Translations under genes and position numbers: made by a program
Shown here: positions 49,571 to 61,678 of the stretch, one piece after another
Layout of the letters: the number at the start of each line of letters is the position of its first letter
Numbering within the stretch: the first letter of the stretch is position 1
Source of the DNA: Callipepla californica brunnescens
Lineage: Eukaryota > Chordata > Aves > Galliformes > Odontophoridae
Direction of reading: 5' to 3'
Assembly (NCBI GenBank): GCA_023055505.1
Contig: JALIRH010000002.1
Span: 41,582,233 to 41,646,232, forward strand
Length of the DNA stretch: 64,000 nt
Notes under the pieces: generated by a model
Databases searched by the model: none
Told to the model about the DNA's origin: nothing
The model's input: only the letters and a program-made list of their open reading frames with translations

Positions 49571-51908
49571 GGCTTTACCTCGTGCCTGCCACAGATCACT
49601 CTTTGGGAACTGCTTGCAGTTAATGAAATAAGTGTATGGTATGAATTAAACCACAACTCTTGCAAATCATTTTTCCTTTTAATTATTGGTTTCCTAACTG
49701 AACAGACAGGCGATTAAGCAAACAATCTAACAGGAAAATGTGGAAAGTTAAGCTGCTAAGAGTCAGATCATGAAACATTTAAAGTTGGTAAATTACTTTA
49801 ATGTATCTCTAGTTTCATTTCTTTTGGAACTTTGCTGTGTGACTTGTTTTGTTTTGTTTTGTTTTTCCTTTTGAGAGTTTCCTAGCCAGGCTTCCACTTG
49901 GCAGCAGGTTGCAAAGCTTGTGAAGTCAAGTGGAAACAGGAGTTAGAATCAAATAGCCCAAATTTGGCCCTTAGTAAGCAGCAAAGCTTTATTTCCTGTC
50001 TTCCATGGAAGGAGCCTTCTGCTCACTGTGGGTGAAGGTGGCAGAGCGTAGTGCAGTGTTCAGCACAGAAGTAGAGATTTTCAAAAGCAATTACTGAATT
50101 TGCAGGCCTGCTCTCAGAATGTGGTAAGCAGCTGCCTTTTGACAGGCAGGCTTTCTTTGGAAATGTCACAGGCTGGTTACCCCAAAAAGGCTCAAAACGA
50201 GTCACTGTTTGAGATTTTTCTGGATGATATGGAGAATAGGATGAACTACTGTGCATGACTGTAAAAGGACAAAGGAAAAGGGGGTTAGAAAACAGACTGG
50301 AAGAACCTATTAGAAACAATGCTAGTGAGTTGAAGTATCTCTCTGGGACATTACAAATTCGATTATAATTCAGTTAGGAAAATGCCACTGTCAAAAATAA
50401 CTTGATTATATTCCATATTTATTTTGCATCAGTAACTAATCAGTAGCTAATTTCTTCAGTTTACAGGTAAAAACACAACATTTTCCTGATGGCTACAAAC
50501 CACCCATGTCTCAAAAAATGAAAAAAATAATGTTTGTAAGCTAAGCACATGAAGGTCTAAAAATCAGATACGCTTTTGAAGTGCTATCATTAATGGAAGG
50601 GACAAGATGGCACATAGTTCAGTTCTTTGCAATTATAATGGTCCAGCAAGTTATTAAAAATAAATAAATAAATCCACTTCTCTGGCTTTATATAAACTTG
50701 AAGGTTTTCTGTAATTGTAGTAAAGAGTGTCTCATGGGCATTTCACGTGCCACTTTGAAAAGCATAAACTGAAATATGAGCATCTGCACTCTGTAAGTAG
50801 GACTCATAGATCGCCTTACAGGTACAGAAGTAGCCAGTCTGAATAAATGACTAATTTATAGAATTGTAATTAAAAATATATGCATATATGTTTAGTGTAG
50901 TTTTCTTTGATTTCTCTCCTTGAGGAAATAGGAATTGTTAAATAGCCTTCTTAGAGAAGGCAATATTCAGCTGTTAAGCTTGCAGCTAGCTTGATACTTC
51001 AAGCAGAATGTTTCTGTGCAGTTTTTCATACTGTCAGAAGTGGTATGTGGCAGGTTTTATGTAAGCTACTTTCTTACCTTACTTATCTGCTATACAGTGA
51101 TCTTAAATAAGTTAAATATACTTGGTTTTGGTTTTTCAATTTTATGATGTGTACTTTAACTGTAGTGCTTAAGCACGTGTTGTTAGCGCTTAGAATTTAT
51201 TGCTATTTTCATATTGTCCTCTGAGCAAGTCTTAGCCTTGATGTTGATGCTTGGGCATTGAGAATAACATCCAAAACAAGTAATGTTGTTCCAGCATATT
51301 GTCAGAATGAAATACTTTTGTTGTTGTTGTTGTTATTTATATGTATCTGAATCTTATCCAGAAGTGGATTAGATGCTTCCGAAGTACAAGAATTCAAATG
51401 GCAAACTCGACACAACTGTCTCATGATTGAAACAAGCAACAGAAATGTTGTATTAGTAGACTGTATGTGAATAGTTTCATGAAAAGACTGATATTAGTAA
51501 TGGCCCATTTTATCAGTCTGCATTCAGTCCTTGGGTCAAATAATTTTGCTGTTTTTTTGCCTAAGATGAAGGGAGCAGAAGGGAATTGCTACAAGAGTGC
51601 AAACCAGCGAGAGTAGCTGAATAAAGAATGCTTTCTCAGAGAATAAAAACCTAGGTAATTTAAAGACTACTAGTAACGTACATGAGTTTAGACATGTTTT
51701 AACAGATACCATGAATCATTCATCCCATTAGACAGGAGTAAGAGTGGTGTAGCACTGGCACTTTAAATGAATTTGCATGTTTAGTTCTCAAGACTTTGTA
51801 CACTACAAATTTAAGCATATATTTTAATTGCTTCCATGCAAAAGAGTTAACTTGAGGGCTTGCTTTAATACCGCAGAGCTGCAGGTGTTCCTTTAAACAG
51901 TGACAGGT

Positions 51909-51924
51909 TCTCTCTCTCTCTCTC
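51909..51924 (+). repeat. (TC)n microsatellite
   Basis: About eight TC units after GACAGGT, followed by CCCTG. Confidence 0.85.
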
Positions 51925-52012
51925 CCTGTTTTTTGTTTTTTTAAATAATTAATATAGTACTTTTTGTTTTGTACAGGGAAAGTTTCCCAGAGTAGTATTA
52001 GACTAATGAAGT

Positions 52013-52015
<3 letters not shown>

Positions 52016-52046
<31 letters not shown>
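52016..52046 (+). repeat. Poly-A run (31 bp)
   Basis: This is the longest mononucleotide run seen here and the only A-run above 15 bp. It could be the tail of a retroposed sequence, but nothing recognisable precedes it and no target-site duplication is evident. Confidence 0.95.
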
Positions 52047-52048
<2 letters not shown>

Positions 52049-52084
52049 AACTTGATTACTATTTTTATTGCAAATGAAGTGACT

Positions 52085-52160
52085 AAATACTTAACCAAAT
52101 ATGAATTATATATAAATATATACATATATATGTATTATGTATGTATTTATATATTTATAA
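52085..52160. repeat. TATA-type AT-rich palindromic tract
   Basis: A run of ATATATA, ACATATATATGT and TATTTATATATTTATA words that can pair with itself extensively. It lies about 40 bp after the A31 run. Confidence 0.8.
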
Positions 52161-52210
52161 CCAAATAAATGTATCTGATTAACCTTTCTTTAAGATAGAA
52201 GGGATCCATA

Positions 52211-52228
52211 TGATTGATTTATCAATCA
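52211..52228. repeat. Perfect inverted repeat, 8-bp arms
   Basis: TGATTGAT, TT, ATCAATCA: exact reverse-complement arms. The words resemble paired PBX/MEIS or HNF1-like half-sites, but function is unknown. Confidence 0.75.
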
Positions 52229-53324
52229 GTCATTTATTGGAACCTTTTGAAAACTGATTTCCCTTCAGTGTGGTTGTTAGGACGTGATTGGTGTAAATAA
52301 TGGTGTTACTCTCATTGAAAAAAGTTTCTGTAGCATTCTGGCAAAACAAACAAACAACAACAAAAAAAAAACCCACCATCCTTAGACTAAAATCTTACAG
52401 CCAGCAATTCCTTTTTGTTCATACCTGTTGAGTATTGAAAAATGAAGTAGAGGGATCTAAATCGAATTTAAGACTGATAACCGTACAGTTGTAGAGTCAC
52501 TACCGTACAACTTGTAGTCTGTCAAGGTAATTCAATTATGGATGGTTATACTTGAGTATAATTTGTTAATGTGTTCCTTGCAAAGGGAGAGTAATTCTAA
52601 CAAAGCACTGATGATTTTATAAATTTTTACCAAGATGCTGTAAAAGGAAAGAGATTTTCTCTGAATCTTGTGTTATGTATAAAACATTGAATGTATTACA
52701 TTACTGTGTGTTGGGAAATAAGTTTTTATAAAATATCATGGTATCTCAGTCTGTCAGATTATAGCAACTGTAATATTCCTTTTAAATTTCCCCTTTTTTA
52801 AAACTAGTAATGATCAAAGTTTGGATTAATATTAATTTTCTTCTGCACTTGACACTTTTTAGAAATTAATCTTGAGAAGAGCCAGAGGTGAATCTTTCTC
52901 TTTGCCTTTTTGGTCAAGGCACTCCTTTAAAAAGAGCAGGTTCAGAGAGAGCAGTGGTAGCTGAGATTAGAGGCCAGCAGAGGCACAGAGCTATGGGCTA
53001 TACTGCACACTCTTTGTTTTGTTTTTGTTTGTCCCCCCTTCCACCTTCTGTCTCTTAATATGAACTATTTGTAACTGAAATTTTTTTTTGAGAATAGTAA
53101 TTGAAATTGGAGGAGGCCAAGCTTTCTCCGTCCATGCTTGGAATGTTGGTGGTCTTTGCTTCAAAACCCACGTGCAGGCAGTGCTGTTCAGTTCTTTAGT
53201 CTCAGTCTGCTTTCGTGCAGTTACCGTCTTAAACATGAGGTGTAGTGACTTGTGAGTAAACTCTTCTTGGACATCTCTTTTTTTGATATTTAACAATATA
53301 GAATATACAGTTCCTGAGGGTCAT

Positions 53325-53915
53325 CCATCATGGAATTGTAGAATGACTTGAGTTAGAAGAGACCTCAAGGATCATCAAGGTCCAGTCCCCCTTCTGTAAG
53401 CAGGATTGCCAGCTGTTAGGACCCCATCCATCCTGGCCTTGAACACCTCCATGGACAGGGCATCCACAGCCTTTCTAGCACCTCACCACCCTTTTAGTGA
53501 AAAACTTAACCCTCACATCTCATCTAAATCTCCCTTCCTTTAGTTTACAACCATTCTCCCTTGTCCTATCACTATTTACCCTTGTATTTCCCTTCTGCTT
53601 ATAATCTCCTTTAAATATTGAAAGCTGCAGAGAGGTTTTCATGTGGCCTTCTCCAGAATGAACAAGCCAACTCCTTCAGCCTGTCTTCATAAGAGTGGTG
53701 TCCCAGCCCTCTCATCACCTTCATGGCCCTCCTCTGGATGCTTTCCAAAGCTTTCCTGTGCAGACCTGGACACAATACTCGAGATGGAGCCTCATGGGTG
53801 CAGAGTAAAGGGACAATTCCCTCCCTCTCCCTCCTGGCCAGTTCTCTTCTGATGCAGCCCTGTACACTGTTGGGCTTTTGGGCTTCAAGCACACTGCTAG
53901 CTCATCTAGTCATGC
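53325..53915 (-). mobile_element. CR1 LINE, 3' portion with ORF2 C-terminus
   Basis: Read on the - strand, it begins near 53915 and shows SIQRRAMKVMRGLGHHSYED followed by RLKELACSFW, the C-terminal end of CR1 ORF2 (in intact copies this is an RRATKMIRGLEHLSYEERLREL-like region). The 3' UTR follows, with GGTGGTGAGGTGCTAGAAAG and AGGTGTTCAAGGCCAGGATG, and it ends ATTCTACAATTCCATG near 53327. It is about 590 bp and 5'-truncated, opposite in strand to the host gene. A 93-codon open frame at 53611-53892 is a relic of ORF2, not a gene. Confidence 0.93.
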
Positions 53916-55685
53916 TTACAGGCTTAGGACTGCAGTAATGATTTTTGTATATGGTTGCTTTAACTAGTGGCTTTCTATCTTTGGTTTTGAGTTGTGCGTT
54001 TTCTCAGTTGAGCGGAGCATTTCCACATACAGTCATGGTAAGCTGTCTAAAGTCATGAGGTTCAGCATTGAAAAGAGTGGGAAATCACTGCTGTGGGTAG
54101 CATCTGTGAACTGGATTTTCTGCCCATGAATTTCATCCTCCAACATGGACTGCAAAACAGAGTCTCTGTTGTGTTTTCCAGGTCTTAACTAGAGTCTGAG
54201 TATTTAATTGCAGTGAATCAGTTCCACTGCTCATGGTGGAGGGTGAGGGAGCATCTACAAGGAGCCACATGAGGAACCCTAGTGTTGAGGCCACAGCCTT
54301 CACCCAGGGAGATGTGTTCTTCCTAGCTTCTGTGCTTTGTGCAGGGTCTGATATTCTCCCCAGGGTGACAGTGGCATTTCCCAAAGGTAGTCTTTCAGCC
54401 ACATGAGCCATCTGGAAAGAGCACAACCCAGCAAGCTTAATATTGAGAATGTTGATGTTTTATCATTTATTCGGAGGAGTGCAGTACTTTGTCTCACTTT
54501 TATGCATGATAGACCCTTTTAAAGAAGTATTTTGTGTTTTTGTTGTGGGTTTTTTTCTGTCAGGAGAGGGCGAGGGGATGATTCCAGATAATTGAAAGGG
54601 TGAAGTAAAGTAAAGAAACAAATTCTGAATGTCATCTGAACATCAGCTTGGTCCTTGAAGTTTAAATGGGAAAAGATAGGATTCTTCTTCTCAGTTCCTT
54701 CCTGTAACCAGTGCGTTACAGAAGAAAGCATATGATGCATGACATTTAGTAGTGATTTTTCTTGAGAGAGACCTTTAGGTTTTGAAGCTAAATAGTTTGT
54801 GCATGGTTTAACACAATATAAAAAAGTCCAATATCTGAAATGAGGCATAAAGCCTCATTTTGTCTTCATCTTCACTATGTGCATTTCAACACAACCTTCA
54901 TAATGATATTTTGAACTTCTGTTGCCCATACAATCAAAATATTTCACAATACTTTGGAAACATTAAAGAACGATCATTGGTTTTAAAATCACACTTCCAT
55001 TTTTTACCTACTGTCATTTGCAGTAACCCAGAAGATAAGTACTGGGTAAAGAAAGCAGCAACCTGTTTTGTGTATTTCCCATCAGTACCTTACAGAATTG
55101 GTTTTACTGAATTCTTGTTCCAATGAGCATAATTGAGATGGCACCAAATGAATCAAGGCTGAGGGAGAATTAGATGAAAAAGAGTTAGAAGTGGATATAT
55201 GGATGCACGCAGTATGTGAAGCATCTTTACAAAAAAAGAAAGGAGATAAATATTGAGTCTTTAATGTGTATTTTCTCCATGAGGTAAGAATTTACTGTTG
55301 GATCTGTCTTGTAGTTGAGGAGTGAGGGGAGAAAATTAAGTCCAGAGCTCGTAAGTGACATACTAGAGATAATACAACTGAATCGTGGATTGAGGAAGGC
55401 ATGAAAATTAATCTCATAACTGACTTCAAGGCTTTTGATTTACCATCAATAGCAGAGAAAGCACTGTAAGCGCAATTGTGTCTGTGATTACAGTTGCAGC
55501 ATAATTAAATTCACTGGGTGTTTCTCCGAGTATTATGATTTTGACTTGACTGGATCTTTTTTTGAAGCTTGAGGTGCAAATCTCTTTGTTACTGTTTTCG
55601 AGTATTTGTTGTTAATGCATTTTATATCTCATAGTTTTCAAACTGACTGCTTTTAATTTTTCGTTCTTCATTTTGTGTTTTATAG
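53916..55685 (+). other. CDH2 intron 2, last 1.8 kb before exon 3
   Basis: No repeat or exon was recognised. The last ~60 bases are pyrimidine-rich (TTTTAATTTTTCGTTC, then TTCATTTTGTGTTTTATAG) and form the exon 3 acceptor. ORFs at 54133-54426 and 54519-54848 on the - strand have no recognisable domains. Confidence 0.75.
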
Positions 55686-55912
55686 TGAGGTTTCAAAGCT
55701 GCAATGAAAACAGGAAGATACACTTTGGAAGCAGTGATCCAGAAGATTTTAGAGTAGGTGAAGATGGTGTGGTATATGCAGAGAGAAGCTTTCAACTTTC
55801 AGCAGAGCCCACAGAGTTTGTAGTGTCTGCTCAAGACAAGGAAACTCAGGAAGAATGGCAAATGAGGGTGAAGCTAACCCCTGAACCAGCATTCATAGAG
55901 GCCTCAGAAAAG
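55686..55912 (+). CDS. CDH2: CDH2 exon 3: N-cadherin prodomain
   Basis: This exon encodes most of the cadherin prodomain, which keeps the precursor non-adhesive until it is cleaved. It is 227 bp: the last two bases of a split Val codon (its G comes from exon 2), then 75 whole codons. The translation begins (V)RFQSCNENRK and includes DFRVGEDGVVYAERSF, AQDKETQEEWQ and, at the end, EASEK. The GEDGVVYA and AQDKETQE blocks are characteristic of the N/R-cadherin prodomain. The acceptor is a pyrimidine-rich stretch ending TTTTATAG at 55685, and the donor is AAAAG|GTAAAA. An in-frame read-through upstream of the acceptor and into the GTAAAACAATAA stop is intronic and was excluded. This exon differs more from mammalian N-cadherin, as I remember it, than the later exons do, as expected for a prodomain removed during maturation. 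Confidence 0.97.
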
Positions 55913-57734
55913 GTAAAACAATAAATATAAATGCTGTATGTATGAGTGCCTCTCTGAAAACAGGCTTAAAAATAGGGCTTTTATTTTGGCTGTCGTGCAC
56001 CTCTCCATTAGGTATTTTACTAATGGGCAAGTACTGCATGAATAATTGTAAATCGGGAGCCTTTGAAAGAGCTTCTTTATTGTTATTCTGTAGCTTTGCT
56101 AAGGCATGGAAAAGGCATGTCTTTTTAAGTATGTAGGATTCATTTATGTTTGAGCTTTTTGTTTGTATAGTTTGCGATTTATACCTGAATTTAAGTCGGA
56201 CATGGTCATTTCTTTATTTTAAATTGCTTGAAAGCATTGCGGTATTTATTCAAGCAGTTAAATATAACCACAAAATAAACAAATCTGTGCTAGTATGCAT
56301 CAGTCAAGTTTATTAGATGGGAGCTGTAGTTTTGCAGCAGTAGTAGGAAAGCATTTCTGGCAGGGAATATTGGCTTTGTCTTGTCCCTTCATAATCAAAT
56401 TGGAGCCTGTAAATTATTCATGATGCCAACTCTGCTTGGTAAGGAAGATAGTCTCCCTCTGCTGGAAGCTGCCATAGGATAAATCATGTACTGTAGTGTA
56501 ACAGAAATCACACCTAGCAATATATAAATAGCAAAATATATTTACTTTAGGGAATCAGTATTAGGTCTACTCTGTTTGCCTGCGTTACTACCTGCTGCCT
56601 GATGTTTCTTCTCTTATAAGCTGATTAATTTACGAATAAGGAACAAAATTTATTCTTGGATTAATATACCTGTTATGGATATGCATTAAAGATTTAAGCA
56701 TAATTTTAAAATCGATGGTGTGATTATGCAAGATATTTGTGCTGAGAACACTTTGGAAATCAAAGCTCTCTAAGTGTCAGGGTTTTTTCTGTCTATGTGC
56801 AGGTTGCTTTTAAACCTTTTAACGCACATTTTTTAAACAAGGAAGTATTGTTTTGTCTATGAAAGTCTGTAAGAGGGCATATGCTTAGATATGCAACAGC
56901 ATGCCCTGTTCCTTCCACAGATGCAGTTCAGGCATCCCTAACATTAGTAGAATATAGAGTAGTGGAATCTGGCCTTCAGTTGAGCATCTGTTTTTAGTCT
57001 GTGACACATTTGATTAGATTAATGACTAAGGGAAGGGATGGAGAGAGATTTTTCTCTTAAAAGATTTTGAAAATGTTTTTGTCTTATGGTCTCCACCCTT
57101 AACCAAGCTAGCATGGATATGTGTATGCTGGCCTCCAAAGATTAAAATGACTGCAGCTACAGAAGGGAATAGGAAAAGGATGTTGACACCCAGCAGAGAT
57201 TAATGCCCAACGTGTAAAGTGGGTCATCTACAGCATCCATCATGGCTGACATAGGTTTAAAATAATTACAGCATTAATTCGATGGGATTTAATAGGGTCA
57301 TAAATATTTGAGACATTCCTTACCAGTATGTATTAAACTTCTCTTGGAACTCAAATTATATTTTAGAACACCCAGATCTAAATTTAATGTACAGTAACAC
57401 ATTACCTGGACTGAAGTTCCAGCTAATGAGAAATACATAAAGGCATACTATTAAATTCTGCAAAATATTAACTACTTTCCTGAAAGTGAAGGATAGTTTA
57501 CACAGTAGTGCTATGTTTTAAATGACTTATAATTTCATTTCTCCTCTGACGTGAATAAGTAGGAAAGGAGTTTTTCTCATACAGTTGTAAATAACATTTG
57601 GCTATTTTCGTACTCATCTGCTAATGCAAATAACACAGTGAAGAGACAGCCTTTCAGTCAATTATGTAATTGTATCCAAAGTATTTTATAATGTCTCCTA
57701 ATACATACTTAATTTTATCATGTACCTGGGAAAG
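55913..57734 (+). other. CDH2 intron 3 (1822 bp)
   Basis: The donor is GTAAAA and the acceptor is CCTGGGAAAG. No repeat family was recognised. Two stretches, about 56290-56500 and about 57060-57330, are free of simple repeats and contain clustered TAATTA/TTAAT-type words (for example AATAATTACAGCATTAATTC); they are weak candidates for conserved non-coding sequence. Confidence 0.9.
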
Positions 57735-57881
57735 GACCAAAAGAAAATTGAAGACATCATATTTCCATGGCAACAATATAAGCACGGCAGCCATCTGAAG
57801 AGACAGAAGAGAGACTGGGTTATCCCTCCAATCAACCTACCAGAAAATTCCAGAGGACCTTTTCCTCAAGAATTAGTTAGG
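57735..57881 (+). CDS. CDH2: CDH2 exon 4: end of prodomain, furin site, start of EC1
   Basis: This exon is 147 bp, 49 codons, phase 0 at both ends. It starts [12 protein letters not shown], then carries the proprotein-convertase motif RQKR at 57801-57812. Cleavage after it leaves Asp1 (57813) and Trp2 (57816-57818) as the mature N-terminus, beginning [12 protein letters not shown]. Trp2 is the strand-swap residue that docks into the partner's EC1 pocket, and Glu11 is a calcium ligand of the EC1-EC2 site; both are intact. The exon ends PQELVR|GTAAGG. The acceptor AG at 57733-57734 is preceded by CCTGGGAAAG, which is purine-rich and a poor pyrimidine tract. A Met codon at 57720 is in frame but lies in the intron and is not a start. 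The phase joins exon 3 (GluLys|Asp) and exon 5 (Arg|Ile) exactly. Confidence 0.98.
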
Positions 57882-58468
57882 GTAAGGAAGTTAATAGAAA
57901 TGTGATTTCAGTATCCCTTAAAGTATTCTTGGAGAGACTTCATTTGTAGGATGTTTTGTTTGTAGTCCAAGTATTTATTGAAGTCTTTTAGGCTTATTGC
58001 TATTTATTCTGTATGTATGTATTTATTTATTTATTAAGTTGTTCCCGTGCTCCTGTAGTGGCAGAAGATGATTTTGTTTCTGGTGATAAGTACAGTGACA
58101 ACTTCCTCCATGTTAAGGAGAATCTCTGCGGGAGTTTACCGCTGGGAGATGTACAGGAGTTCAGGAGGAGGAATGTACCAGGAGGCAGGAGGAAAAGAGA
58201 TGTTGTAGGGTGAGGGATGCTGGCTCCTCCACAGGACTCTGCAGCACAGCGCTGAGAGCCCAGCACGGGAGACCTTCCATCCTTGGTCATGATTGTTACA
58301 AGAAGTAATTAGGGATAGGTTTATGTTCCTGAAATTATTTTGATCAACGTCATCACAAATGAAAGAATGTGATTGAAAACCTTAGTCTTTATACTAACTG
58401 TCTCAGCAGCAGTTACATCTGTTGGTTGTTTGTAGCTAATGTAAACACTATTTTTTTTTGACACATAG
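57882..58468 (+). other. CDH2 intron 4 (587 bp)
   Basis: The donor is GTAAGG; the acceptor is a T9 tract followed by GACACATAG. It contains a short (ATTT)n tract at about 58019-58035 and a GC-richer central part at about 58120-58280. Nothing else was identified. Confidence 0.95.
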
Positions 58469-61505
<3,037 letters not shown>

Positions 61506-61678
61506 GAACCTATGTGATGACGGTTACTGCCATCGATGCTGATGATCCCAATGCACAGAATGGGATGCTGAGATACAGAATCTTGTCACAGGCACCAAGC
61601 AGTCCGTCTCCCAACATGTTTACAATCAACAATGAGACTGGTGATATTATTACCGTAGCAGCTGGACTTGACAGAGAG
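61506..61678 (+). CDS. CDH2: CDH2 exon 7: first half of EC2
   Basis: This exon is 173 bp: it completes the split Gly codon and adds 57 codons, mature residues 125-181. It reads [19 protein letters not shown], then a segment with [21 protein letters not shown], and ends LDRE. Asp134 and Asp136 of the DAD motif, with nearby Asn142, contribute to the EC1-EC2 calcium cluster. Asp179-Arg180-Glu181 forms the equivalent motif for the EC2-EC3 junction. Asn166 is in an NET sequon. The acceptor is ATCCTGCTGCTAG and the donor is GAG|GTACGG, a usable but non-consensus donor. The next exon should begin with Lys-Val codons; no such exon was seen before 64000. Confidence 0.98.

Larger units (their letters stand above)
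47798..53324 (+). other. CDH2 intron 2, non-coding stretch rich in AT and simple repeats
   Basis: A GA-rich low-complexity tract lies at about 47866-47925, just after the CR1. An AT-rich block at 49490-49570 contains ACCATATATTAT twice. A (TTTTG)n tract is at 49847-49866, (TTG)n at about 51318-51334, (TC)n at 51909-51924, A31 at 52016-52046, and a TATA-type palindromic stretch at 52085-52160. No exon was recognised. Confidence 0.7.

Noticed and set aside
53611..53892. 93-codon - strand frame that could look like a gene
   Set aside because: It is the relic C-terminus of CR1 ORF2 inside the LINE at 53325-53915.
57720..57734. In-frame ATG just before exon 4
   Set aside because: It lies upstream of the splice acceptor AG at 57733-57734; the frame joins exon 3 directly, so this is intron and not a start.
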